Below are positions 6,904-13,668 of a DNA stretch of 15,489 nt, in pieces. A model generated the notes under the pieces. The model did no database searches and had not been told where the DNA came from. It was given only the letters and a program-made list of their open reading frames with translations. Numbering within the stretch: position 1 is the stretch's first letter; every line of letters begins with the position of its first letter. Source of the DNA: a bacterium (lineage in GTDB: Bacteria > Babelota > Babeliae > Babelales > Vermiphilaceae); assembly GCA_030626185.1 (NCBI GenBank), contig DAOUPL010000014.1, forward strand, positions 1 through 15,489, given 5' to 3'. The position numbers and the translations under genes were made by a program.

Positions 6904-8217
6904 TTATAGGCTAAAGTAGTTGTAAAGGTACGTAATTATTTGATCAATTGCAATACGCTCTTGTTGTAATGTGTCACGATGACGAATGGTGACGCATTGA
7001 TCATCTTGGCTTTCAAAATCGTATGTGATGCATAACGGTGTGCCAATTTCATCGTTGCGACGATAACGTTTGCCAATTGATCCTGTTTGATCAAACGTGC
7101 AGATATAACCATGTTTTTTTATTTCATTAAATAGTTGTTTTGTTGGCTCGGCTAATTGTTTACTTAATGGAAAGATTGCAAGCTTAATTGGCGCAATGTT
7201 TTTGTGTAATTTTAGTACTACGCGTGTATCTTTTTCTAGTTGTTCTTCGCAATACGCATCAAACAATAATGTTAAAAATAATCTATCAACACCAACAGAA
7301 GATTCGATCACGTGTGGAATAAAGCGTTCTTTTGTTTCGTCATCTATTTGTGACAGATCTTTGTTTGCTTCTTGTGCGTGTTGCGTAAGATCATAATTAC
7401 CACGATCAGCAATACCTTCAAGTTCTTTCCAACCAAATGGAAATTGATATTCAACATCAACGCATTGGGTGGAATAATGAGCAAGTTCGTTTTGTGCATG
7501 CGGGCGAAGACGAATTTTTTCTGGGTTTACGCCAATTTTGGTATAAAAATTAAAACGTTCTTGTTTCCAAAATTCAAAATATTTGTCGCTTTGATTTGGT
7601 TTACAGAACCATTCAAGTTCCATTTGTTCAAACTCACGCATGCGGAACAAAAATTGCTTTGGCGTAATTTCGTTTCTAAATGCTTTACCAATTTGTGCAA
7701 CACCAAATGGTACTTTTACGCGATTAGTAGAAAAGATGTTTTTAAAATTACTAAAAATTGTTTGTGCTGTCTCTGGGCGTAAATAGGCAGTTGAGCTGTG
7801 ATTGCTGGCAGCACCAAGTTGTGTTTGAAACATTAAGTTAAATTCACGAACGTCAGTCCATGCAGTGTTGCCACAATGGGGGCATGCTTTTTTTATGTTG
7901 ATGTCATCAGCTCTAAAACGTTTTTTGCATGAGGTACAATCGACCATTGGGTCATGAAAGTTTTTTATATGGCCAGAAGCTTGCCAAACCGCTTGTGGGC
8001 CCAAAATAGCACCATCAAGAAATATGATGTCGCCATCAACTTGAGTGATTGCATGTTTCCATTGTTGGCGAATGTTATTTTTCATAAGTGAGCCAAGATG
8101 GCCAAAATCATACACACCGTTTAATCCACCGTACAAATCGGCAGATTGATAAACAAAACCGCGACGTTTGCAAAGTGCCGTTATCTTTTCTAGTGTGACG
8201 CGAGAGGTATCACTCAT
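6904..8217 (-). CDS. glyS: Glycyl-tRNA synthetase, alpha2 (single-chain) type
   Basis: 437 residues; charges tRNA-Gly with glycine using ATP, in the cytosol. Class II features in order: N-terminal EKITALCKRRGFVYQ and YGG; a zinc-ribbon insert with C94-x2-C97 and C112-x2-C115; RPETAQ (147-152); motif 2 around FRNEITPKQFLFRMREFEQ (180-198); motif 3 around SSVGVDRLF (306-314); and a C-terminal anticodon-binding domain from about 343 with IGKRYRRNDEIGTP (381-394). This is the homodimeric eukaryote/Gram-positive type and not the alpha2-beta2 GlyQ/GlyS enzyme of E. coli. The zinc Cys residues and the class II motif residues I could see are all present. ATG 8217 matches the family start (short MSD-x lead then LEKI), although its ribosome site is weak. 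A promoter candidate lies at 8269-8296. Confidence 0.95.
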   Translation of the reverse strand: MSDTSRVTLEKITALCKRRGFVYQSADLYGGLNGVYDFGHLGSLMKNNIRQQWKHAITQVDGDIIFLDGAILGPQAVWQASGHIKNFHDPMVDCTSCKKRFRADDINIKKACPHCGNTAWTDVREFNLMFQTQLGAASNHSSTAYLRPETAQTIFSNFKNIFSTNRVKVPFGVAQIGKAFRNEITPKQFLFRMREFEQMELEWFCKPNQSDKYFEFWKQERFNFYTKIGVNPEKIRLRPHAQNELAHYSTQCVDVEYQFPFGWKELEGIADRGNYDLTQHAQEANKDLSQIDDETKERFIPHVIESSVGVDRLFLTLLFDAYCEEQLEKDTRVVLKLHKNIAPIKLAIFPLSKQLAEPTKQLFNEIKKHGYICTFDQTGSIGKRYRRNDEIGTPLCITYDFESQDDQCVTIRHRDTLQQERIAIDQIITYLYNYFSL

Positions 8218-8268
8218 GAATGGTATCTTTCATTAAACGCGTAAATAATCATTTATTAACTTATTTTT

Positions 8269-8296
8269 AGTATATCAGTTTGGTTTAATTTGTTGA
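8269..8296 (-). promoter_or_regulatory. Candidate promoter for glyS
   Basis: On the minus strand TGA directly precedes TATACT (8274-8269), an extended -10. A weak -35 (TCAACA, 8296-8291) is 16 bases upstream and overlaps the last codons of the preceding gene. Start near 8262. Confidence 0.4.
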
Positions 8297-8845
8297 GTTT
8301 ATTATTTTGAAGTTTCTTTGTGAGTATTTTGAAGAATAAAAAAGGTTATTGCTGGATATAATATCTTCTGGATATTCTTGTTCAAGAACGCTTGTTTGCA
8401 TTAAAAAGCATGAAAAACTCTCTATAAAAGATACACGTACATTGTTGTTAAATATTGTTTCTACAAATGTTATGAGATTCTCTACTGGTGGCAATACTTT
8501 GCTATTTATGTATAATATAGCTTGGCATTTTGCATTTAAACTTTGTTCAAGATTTAGATAATCAGGGAAAGGAAGTTTTATCTGTTTTGCGAATAAATTG
8601 AACAACCTTATTCGTTCGTTATTACTTGCGACACATATTGCATCTTGCGTAAAACGCATTTCTAATAAATAAAATAAAAACCATGTTGCGTATTGATTAT
8701 TTTGGTCGTTTTTACTTTCTTCATAAACTTTATAAATATCGATTAGTTTAAGTGAAATATTTAGTTGAAGTGGGACATCCATTGTTTTTATCGTGTGGAT
8801 AGAAAATGTTAATAGTGTAATTATAAAAAAAATGCGTGATTTCAT
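8285..8845 (-). CDS. Small secreted protein, function unknown
   Basis: 186 residues from ATG 8845. I chose this start because AAGGACG lies just before it and it opens a clean signal peptide (MKSRIFFIITLLTFSIHTIKT, about 1-21). The longer reading from 8884 would add 13 residues with no ribosome site and would cover the promoter at 8875-8883. The mature part is predicted helical, rich in Asn, Ile, Phe and Leu, with no further membrane helix and no motif I recognise. It is slightly more AT-rich than glyS. It is transcribed toward glyS with a 67-base gap that holds the glyS promoter, and divergently from htrA. A helical adaptor fold is possible, but nothing supports a specific role. Confidence 0.7.
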   Translation of the reverse strand: MKSRIFFIITLLTFSIHTIKTMDVPLQLNISLKLIDIYKVYEESKNDQNNQYATWFLFYLLEMRFTQDAICVASNNERIRLFNLFAKQIKLPFPDYLNLEQSLNAKCQAILYINSKVLPPVENLITFVETIFNNNVRVSFIESFSCFLMQTSVLEQEYPEDIISSNNLFYSSKYSQRNFKIINSTN

Positions 8846-8874
8846 AACGTCCTTATTATTAATGAGTTTTATGC

Positions 8875-8883
8875 AGTATATCA
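8875..8883 (-). promoter_or_regulatory. Extended -10 for the small secreted protein
   Basis: On the minus strand TGA directly followed by TATACT (8880-8875). No good -35. Start near 8868, about 23 bases before ATG 8845. Confidence 0.45.
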
Positions 8884-8993
8884 TAAAAGAATTTTTATTA
8901 GTGATAGTGGATAAAAATCTTATTGGTTATCTTAAATCTTTGCAGTACACTGATACACAAGCAATATTTTGACAATAAACAAAAAGGTATGAT

Positions 8994-10670
8994 ATGCACA
9001 AAAGTGGCTCTTTAATTAATTCAAAAACATTGTTATTTACGATTGTTTTTTTCTTAGGTGGCATGACCGCACGTTTTGTTATTATTCGTGCAGAGGTTGA
9101 CCAATCAACAACAAATCATGAACAAATTGAATCTGTTTTAGCAGAAAATGCTCAGAAAGTGGTAACAACGCAACAAGTTATTCATCAAGTTATTGCCGCA
9201 AGTGAAGTTTGGCGACCGATTCAAGATCAAGTACAAGATACCGTTGTGCAAATTATCTCCCACATGGGCGTAATTGATTTGTTGCAACCATTTAGACCGC
9301 CAATGACTGGTACTGCTTCTGGTAGTGGCTTCTTCATTTTATTTGAAACAGAAGATGGTGAATTAAAAGAAGGGTATATTGTAACTAACGGGCATGTGGT
9401 TAATCAAGCACATTCAATTTGGATACAAATTCCATCTTTGGGTAAACGTATTATCGATGTTGAACTTGTGGGCATTAGTCCTGCACGTGATCTTGCATTG
9501 TTAAAAGTTGATGATGCTGGATTAGAAATTATTCGTAAAGAACTTGGAAGAGTTCCATTTTTACCACTTGGTGATTCTGATATGGTAAAACGTTCTAACG
9601 AAGTGTTAGCACTTGGTTATCCATTAGGCCAACGAGCACTAAAAAGTACAACTGGTGTTGTTAGTGGTCGTGAAGGACATTTGATTCAAACAAGTGCACC
9701 AATTAATCCAGGTAGTTCTGGTGGTCCGTTATTGAATAACAAAGGTGAAGTTGTTGGAATAAATAATTCTGGCATTACCGAAGCGCAAAACGTTGGATAT
9801 GCAATTCCGATAAATGATCTAAAGTTAATTTTGCCTGATCTTCATAAAGTACGTTTGTTGCGAAAACCATTTTTAGGTATTTTGTTTAGTCCAGCAACAG
9901 AGGCGTTAACAGCCTTTCTAGGTAATCCGCCACCAGGGGGTTGTTACGTTGTAGAGGTTATTCCTGATAGCCCATTGGCAAAAGCTGGAGTACAACCTGG
10001 AGATATGATTTATGCACTTAACGGTAACAACGTTGATATTTATGGTGAAATGAGTGTTTTATGGAGTGAAGATAAACTTTCTGTTGTTGATTTTGCCTCA
10101 CGATTATCAATTGGTGATACGGTAGACATTGTCTGGTATCGTAAAGGCAAACGTTTTAAAAAAACAATAACGTTTGATTATTCAAAACTTGCAAATATTC
10201 GTACAGTTTATCCAGGATACGAAGATATTGATTACGAAATTTTTGGTGGCATGGTTGTTATGGAGTTGACTAAAAATCATATTGTTTTGCTTGGTAATCA
10301 CGCACAAGGATTAGCAAAGTATCTTGCGTTTAAAAATCAACGTGAACCACTTTTACTTATAACTCATGTGTTTCCTAATTCAGAACTTTATCGTTCACGT
10401 ACGATGCTACCAGGCACAACGTTGAATGAAGTTAATGGCATAGAAGTGCAAACGTTAGAAGATTTTAGAAAGGCGATTAAAATGGGTATCAACCAAGAGT
10501 TTTTAACTATTTTAGGTTCTGATAACGTAAAAAGTGCTTCTGATAACATCTTTACTGCACTACGTATGCCTCGATTATTAGCACAAGAGCAAAAATTGTC
10601 ACAACAATTTAGGTATGCCATTACGTCATTTACCCAAGCGTTGTTACGTATGTATCAACAAAATAAGTGA
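8994..10670 (+). CDS. Membrane-anchored HtrA/Deg serine protease with PDZ domains
   Basis: 558 residues. An N-terminal hydrophobic helix (about 12-32) anchors or exports it. The trypsin-like domain (about 75-280) has the full triad: H134 in VTNGHVV, D166 in SPARDLALLKV and S242 in INPGSSGGPL. The first PDZ domain follows (about 292-395), with IPDSPLAKAGVQPGDMIYALNG. A second, divergent PDZ-like part (about 415-510) contains GTTLNEVNGIEVQTLEDF. The long spacer and the form of the second PDZ recall the Deg9-like group more than DegP/DegS. Such enzymes degrade or refold damaged proteins in the cell envelope. ATG 8994 has AAGG 6 bases upstream. The stop TGA overlaps the GTG start of tlyA, so the two are translated as a coupled pair. 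The catalytic serine sits in GSSGG; GNSGG is more usual, and this is a common variant. Confidence 0.93.
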   Translation: MHKSGSLINSKTLLFTIVFFLGGMTARFVIIRAEVDQSTTNHEQIESVLAENAQKVVTTQQVIHQVIAASEVWRPIQDQVQDTVVQIISHMGVIDLLQPFRPPMTGTASGSGFFILFETEDGELKEGYIVTNGHVVNQAHSIWIQIPSLGKRIIDVELVGISPARDLALLKVDDAGLEIIRKELGRVPFLPLGDSDMVKRSNEVLALGYPLGQRALKSTTGVVSGREGHLIQTSAPINPGSSGGPLLNNKGEVVGINNSGITEAQNVGYAIPINDLKLILPDLHKVRLLRKPFLGILFSPATEALTAFLGNPPPGGCYVVEVIPDSPLAKAGVQPGDMIYALNGNNVDIYGEMSVLWSEDKLSVVDFASRLSIGDTVDIVWYRKGKRFKKTITFDYSKLANIRTVYPGYEDIDYEIFGGMVVMELTKNHIVLLGNHAQGLAKYLAFKNQREPLLLITHVFPNSELYRSRTMLPGTTLNEVNGIEVQTLEDFRKAIKMGINQEFLTILGSDNVKSASDNIFTALRMPRLLAQEQKLSQQFRYAITSFTQALLRMYQQNK

Positions 10671-11404
10671 TAAATAAAAAACGATTAGATATTCGAGTTA
10701 ATGAGTTGTATCCAGATTATTCTCGTAAACAGATACAACTTTTTATCACACAAGGTAATGTTTTTGTTAATGAGCTCCAAGTCTTGAAGTCTGGAGCTCA
10801 AGTTACAGATGACGCAATAATTGAGTTGCGTGACGTTGATCTCAAGTATGTTGGTCGTGCAGGGTTAAAATTAGAAAAAGCATTAGATCACTTTGCAATT
10901 GACGTGACTAATTTAGTTTGTCTTGATGCAGGGCTGTCCACCGGTGGATTTACCGATTGTTTGTTGCAACGTGGCGTAAAAAAAGTTTACGGCATCGATG
11001 TTGGTCATGGTCAAGTGCATCAAAAAATTCGTAACGATAAACGCGTTATTATTCATGAACGTACAAATTTACGTCACTTAGAATCAATTGGTGAATTAGT
11101 TGATTTAGTGACGCTCGATTTATCTTTTATTTCTGTGCTTAAAGTTGTTGATGCAGTCAAACGCATTTTAAAACCTGGTGGTAAGTTAGTGGTGCTCATA
11201 AAACCACAGTTTGAAACAGAACGAAAAAATATTGGTCGTGGTGGGATTATAAAAGATCCGCTTGTACACAAAAAAATTGTTGATAATGTTACAACTTCAC
11301 TCAAAAAACATGGATTTACCTATCATGGTGTTATCGAATCACCAATAGAAGGTGGTTATGGTAACAAAGAGTTTTTAGCGTATTTTACACTTGAAGCTGC
11401 TTAA
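10667..11404 (+). CDS. tlyA: TlyA-family 2'-O-methyltransferase (S4 + FtsJ-like)
   Basis: 245 residues, close to the family length. An N-terminal S4 RNA-binding domain (about 5-60: KKRLDIRVNELYPDYSRKQIQLFI, then GNVFVNE) is followed by a Rossmann methyltransferase. The SAM-binding motif is CLDAGLSTGGFTDCLL (85-100). The likely K-D-K-E catalytic set is K68 (AGLKLEKAL), D151 (TLDLSF), K179 (IKPQFE) and E235 (GNKEFL). TlyA methylates cytidine 2'-OH in 16S and/or 23S rRNA; older databases call it hemolysin A. Translation starts at GTG 10667, sharing GTGA with the htrA stop and lacking its own ribosome site, which indicates coupling. The 3' end overlaps the convergent gene at 11385-11897 by 20 bases. 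Confidence 0.93.
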   Translation: MINKKRLDIRVNELYPDYSRKQIQLFITQGNVFVNELQVLKSGAQVTDDAIIELRDVDLKYVGRAGLKLEKALDHFAIDVTNLVCLDAGLSTGGFTDCLLQRGVKKVYGIDVGHGQVHQKIRNDKRVIIHERTNLRHLESIGELVDLVTLDLSFISVLKVVDAVKRILKPGGKLVVLIKPQFETERKNIGRGGIIKDPLVHKKIVDNVTTSLKKHGFTYHGVIESPIEGGYGNKEFLAYFTLEAA

Positions 11405-11897
11405 GCAGTTTTTTATTTTCATCAATTAACAATTCAATTGATGGATAACCTTCTTTTGGCATAGCAACTGGCTGCTCATCAAGTGCTACATGTAGTAAGT
11501 TACGCATATTAAACAATGCTTGATTAAGTTCACGCCTTAGACGTTGTTCTTTAGTGACAATTGATGCTGTACCAATTGGGCCAAGTAACGCAAGGCTTGG
11601 TGCATTTCTGGTGTATTTACGTTCAATGGCTTGCACAAGACGAGTAATTTGTTGCATACGTCTTGTTTCTTGTTCGTTTGCCGTTGGTTCAATAAATTGT
11701 GCAATCAATCCCGCTTGACGTTGTGCTTCTTTAATCTGGTTAAAGAATGTTGTATCAAGTTCATGAATCATCGATTTTTCGTGCAAAGAAATAAACTTTT
11801 TCAGTCGTTGTATAGTAACAGATACAAGAAAAATAAGTAAGGCAAACAAGGCGATATCTTTTATTGCATCAAGTAAGCGTGATTGTGACATAATCAT
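11385..11897 (-). CDS. One-TM coiled-coil protein, function unknown
   Basis: 170 residues. A single membrane helix (about 13-30: KDIALFALLIFLVSVTIQ) near the N-terminus is followed by a charged helical region with coiled-coil character (about 32-80 and 112-170), rich in Gln, Arg, Glu and Leu. I recognise no family. Topology would place the C-terminal part on one side of the membrane as a bitopic anchor; a secreted form is less likely because no cleavage site is evident. The start is uncertain between ATG 11897 and ATG 11891 (MSQS); GAG lies close before the first. It converges on tlyA with a 20-base overlap. Upstream it is divergent from tRNA-Arg. Confidence 0.7.
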   Translation of the reverse strand: MIMSQSRLLDAIKDIALFALLIFLVSVTIQRLKKFISLHEKSMIHELDTTFFNQIKEAQRQAGLIAQFIEPTANEQETRRMQQITRLVQAIERKYTRNAPSLALLGPIGTASIVTKEQRLRRELNQALFNMRNLLHVALDEQPVAMPKEGYPSIELLIDENKKLLKQLQV

Positions 11898-11937
11898 TAA
11901 ACTCGTTAAAAAAATCCTTTAAATTCTTACAAATAAT

Positions 11938-11961
11938 GCTAACGTTACAAGACGCTAACGT
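11938..11961. repeat. Short tandem word GCTAACGT, possible operator
   Basis: GCTAACGT occurs at 11938-11945 and 11954-11961, 16 bases apart. The second copy lies inside a small GACG-CTAA-CGTC hairpin. It sits between the divergent 11385-11897 gene and tRNA-Arg. It could be a binding site; chance is also possible. Confidence 0.25.
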
Positions 11962-12000
11962 CAATATATTCGTTAATTTTTTTTGGTAAAAAACGTTATT

Positions 12001-12031
12001 TTGCTTTTATCTGATCTTTTTTTGCGATAAA
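12001..12031 (+). promoter_or_regulatory. Promoter for tRNA-Arg
   Basis: TTGCTT (12001-12006) and an extended -10, TGC + GATAAA (12023-12031), with a 19-base spacer. Start near 12038, about 9 bases before the mature tRNA. Confidence 0.5.
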
Positions 12032-12046
12032 CTATTTATAAGTTAT

Positions 12047-12123
12047 GCGCCTGTAGCTCAATTGGATAGAGTACCGGACTTCGAATCCGTTGGTTGCAGG
12101 TTCAAGTCCTGCCAGGCGCACCA
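12047..12123 (+). tRNA. tRNA-Arg (anticodon TCG)
   Basis: 77 bases including an encoded CCA. The acceptor stem GCGCCTG/CAGGCGC pairs perfectly (12047-12053/12113-12119). The D arm is GCTC/GAGT with an AATTGGATA-type loop. The anticodon stem CCGGA/TCCGT encloses loop CTTCGAA, giving anticodon TCG, which reads CGA/CGN arginine codons. The T arm is GCAGG-TTCAAGT-CCTGC. A73 is followed by CCA (12121-12123). No base departs from expectation. Confidence 0.96.
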
Positions 12124-12206
12124 GTCTTCGCTCTTCGGGCTTCGTCTGGCACGGCCACCTTTTTAAAGGACTTTTGATAGAAATAAAGACTAATAATATG
12201 AATAGA
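12124..12206. other. tRNA downstream stretch with partial repeat word
   Basis: Directly after the tRNA, 12123-12154 reads as a GC-rich word (GTCTTCGC...GGGCTTCGTCTGGCACGG) resembling the reverse complement of 12211-12240 (GACTGTCCG...CCTTGGCGAAGACGG). It is therefore probably a diverged half of the same repeat family. CCTTTTTAAAGG (12158-12169) is a weak palindrome. A reading frame that runs through the tRNA and this stretch is spurious. Confidence 0.4.
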
Positions 12207-12310
12207 GAAGACTGTCCGACCGAAGCCTTGGCGAAGACGGACCAACTTGTTTCTTCGCGCTATGGCGCGGTGCCACGTCGTAGCTCTACGAGCGTAGACG
12301 GGCAGTCTTC
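12207..12310. repeat. 104-bp palindromic repeat element
   Basis: The ends form an inverted pair: GAAGACTGTCCG (12207-12218) against CGGGCAGTCTTC (12299-12310), 11 of 12 positions matching and the twelfth a G-T wobble. Inside are smaller self-complementary words: CGCGCTATGGCGCG (12257-12270) and CGTAGCTCTACG (12278-12289). The GC content is far above the surrounding sequence. GCTATGGCGCGGT (12259-12271) recurs at 2459-2471, and CGTAGACGGG (12293-12302) recurs at 12667-12676. There are no terminal repeats of a known IS and no transposase. Confidence 0.65.
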
Positions 12311-12343
12311 GTTAATAAAATTATTAAAAAAACGAAATAAGTT

Positions 12344-12583
12344 ATGTTTTTTGTATATTCACTTCAAAGTAAAATAAAGCCAAATTAATTTTATGTTGGT
12401 CTTACTGCAAATTTAGAATTCCGTTTAAAAGAACATAATTCTGGGAAGTCTGTACACACAAATAAATTTAAACCTTGGGAGCTTATTGGTTACACAGCAT
12501 TTTTAGATAAATCTAGAGCCAAAAAATTTGAAATATATTTAAAAAGTTCTTCTGGTCGTGCATTTGCAAAAAAAAGACTTTAA
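12344..12583 (+). pseudogene. GIY-YIG nuclease-like gene broken by one TAA
   Basis: Read in one frame from ATG 12344 to TAA 12581-12583 this encodes 79 codons, interrupted only by TAA at codon 15 (12386-12388). Before the stop: MFFVYSLQSKIKPN. After it: FYVGLTANLEFRLKEHN, then GKS, FKPWELIGY and a tail of SRAKKFEIYLKSSSGR ... AKKRL. This matches small stand-alone GIY-YIG proteins of about 80-95 residues: VYILxS, YYVGxTxNLxxRLxEHN, G, KPWxLxxY, E, and A-xxxExxLKSxxGRxxxKK. The first motif has Ser in place of the usual Ile (VYSLQS). Tyr of FYVG, Arg of RL, His-Asn, and Glu of KFE are kept. The TAA most simply replaced a Tyr, Gln or Lys codon just before FYVG. The lesion is recent, since the rest is intact. 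There is no ribosome site before the ATG. Repeat elements flank it on both sides. Confidence 0.8.
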
Positions 12584-12588
12584 TTTAA

Positions 12589-12681
12589 TACTTCGCATAA
12601 AGCTTCGCAGAACACGGTCGTAGGACTTTGTTGTAGCTGAAAGCGCTTGCCGCATCGAAGTTTTAACGTAGACGGGAAGTA
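12589..12681. repeat. Diverged palindromic repeat downstream of GIY-YIG remnant
   Basis: TACTTC (12589-12594) and GAAGTA (12676-12681) form an outer inverted pair. Inside are CGCATAAAGCTTCGC (compare CGCATAAATGCTACGC at 2345-2360), AACACGGTCGTAGG, and CGTAGACGGG (12667-12676, as in the left element). TTTAACGTAGA recurs again at 12713-12723. It is clearly of the same family as the element at 12207-12310 but more eroded. The remainder up to 12777 holds only the spacer and the ribosome site of the next gene. Confidence 0.5.
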
Positions 12682-12777
12682 GAAGCAAATATGTCTTAAC
12701 CTTAAACTCTAGCTTTAACGTAGATGTTTTTGCTAATCTGTAATTAATTATCAATAATCGTACTAAATGGAGAGATT

Positions 12778-13617
12778 ATGAAGTTTGCAAAACAGATCCT
12801 TTTTTTGTTTTTACTTGTTATCGTAGGGCTTTTTGCTGCAAAACGAAAACATGAGGGCGACAATGGTGGTTATGAGCACGTAAGAAAGTACATGCGCATA
12901 GAAAATCTGTTACAACAAGAAGCCTTGGTAGCTGATTTTTTATCATTACCTAAAGAGATACAAGTCGTAATTTTTACCGATTATTTTAATCAAGCAGAAA
13001 GTGTCGATGATCTTATTAATCGAATTGCAACTATACGTTTATTGAATCTTGAATTGTATTCGCTTATTATCGATAATCAAAGGATCTTTTTAAACAATTT
13101 ATGGGCTACCTTTCTTGCGCATGTTGAAAATATGTATGTGCCAGAAGAGGCTGGTTATATGCAGGGCGATAATGAAATTATTCTTTTGACGAATCTAAAT
13201 AAATTTTTGACAATGTTAGCAATTGATGATGAAGAAACACTACAAAATATTTTAAGAAATCGTTTGGGTTTTGATGAAAATATAATTTTTAGCTTATTAA
13301 GACAAGGGGATAAAGTTTCATTAGAATTATTACGTAGAGCGGGCTTTAATTTTAATCATAGAAACCATCATCAGCAAACAACGTTATTGTTTTTGATTGC
13401 AGAAATGATTTTTGATGAAGATATTATACTGTGGCTATTAGAGAATGAGCTTGTGGATATTGATGCACAAGATGAAAATGGCATGACGGCACTTATGCTT
13501 GCAGTAGAGAATGAAAACATGGAAGTTGTTGATCGGTTATTATTTTATAATTTAGATTTATCAATTGTTGATAATGAAGGTAAAAGTGGACAAGATTATT
13601 TGGATTCTTTGCAGTAA
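12778..13617 (+). CDS. Secreted F-box-like/ankyrin protein, candidate effector
   Basis: 279 residues. Signal peptide MKFAKQILFLFLLVIVGLFA (1-20) is followed at once by KRK (22-24) and then RKYMR (36-40). An F-box-like helical segment begins LPKEIQVVIFTDYF (57-70) and runs through DDLINRIATIRLLNLELYSLI (77-97). It aligns without gaps to residues 89-129 of the 3192-4763 protein (LPK, IF, AE/S-E-T/S, N-x-I, LR/IR-x-x-N). Helical spacer, then ankyrin repeats from about 170: a degenerate one (LLRQGDKVSLELLRRAGFNFN), one with LLFLIAEMIFDEDIILWLLENE, and a near-canonical one (DENGMTALMLAVENENMEVVDRLLFYNLDLS, 232-262). ATG 12778 follows GGAG by 5 bases. The gene is monocistronic, with a hairpin at 13621-13646. 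It probably acts on a host protein after export; this is inferred from the architecture. Confidence 0.8.
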   Translation: MKFAKQILFLFLLVIVGLFAAKRKHEGDNGGYEHVRKYMRIENLLQQEALVADFLSLPKEIQVVIFTDYFNQAESVDDLINRIATIRLLNLELYSLIIDNQRIFLNNLWATFLAHVENMYVPEEAGYMQGDNEIILLTNLNKFLTMLAIDDEETLQNILRNRLGFDENIIFSLLRQGDKVSLELLRRAGFNFNHRNHHQQTTLLFLIAEMIFDEDIILWLLENELVDIDAQDENGMTALMLAVENENMEVVDRLLFYNLDLSIVDNEGKSGQDYLDSLQ

Positions 13618-13620
13618 AAT

Positions 13621-13657
13621 AGCGACTACTTTTTACGGTAGCCGCTTTAAGTTTTTA
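13621..13657. terminator. Hairpin terminator between convergent genes
   Basis: AGCGACTAC (13621-13629) pairs with GTAGCCGCT (13638-13646) with one A/C mismatch around an 8-base loop. TTTAAGTTTTT follows on the + strand and an AT-rich tract on the minus side, so it may serve both the 12778 gene and the minus-strand cluster. Confidence 0.6.
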
Positions 13658-13668
13658 TGCCGTAATAA

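Noticed and set aside
7372..7782. 136-residue + strand frame opposite glyS
   Set aside because: It lies entirely antisense to well-conserved glyS sequence, has no ribosome site and has no family features.
8969..8994. TTGACA (8969-8974) with TATGAT (8989-8994) as the htrA promoter
   Set aside because: The spacer is only 14 bases and the -10 overlaps the start codon, so it cannot drive this start.
12090..12377. 95-residue + strand reading frame beginning MVAGSSPARRT
   Set aside because: It starts inside the tRNA-Arg T arm and runs through the palindromic repeats. Such peptides are a common artefact of tRNA genes, and there is no ribosome site.
12124..12681. CRISPR array
   Set aside because: The repeats are palindromic, unequal in length and too few, with no regular spacers and no cas genes.
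12539..12754. 71-residue minus-strand frame
   Set aside because: It is antisense to the end of the GIY-YIG remnant and covers a repeat. It shows no protein-like features.
12101..12777. tRNA-Arg as the attachment site of an integrated element
   Set aside because: I found no second copy of the tRNA 3' end downstream and no integrase gene. Repeats alone are not enough.
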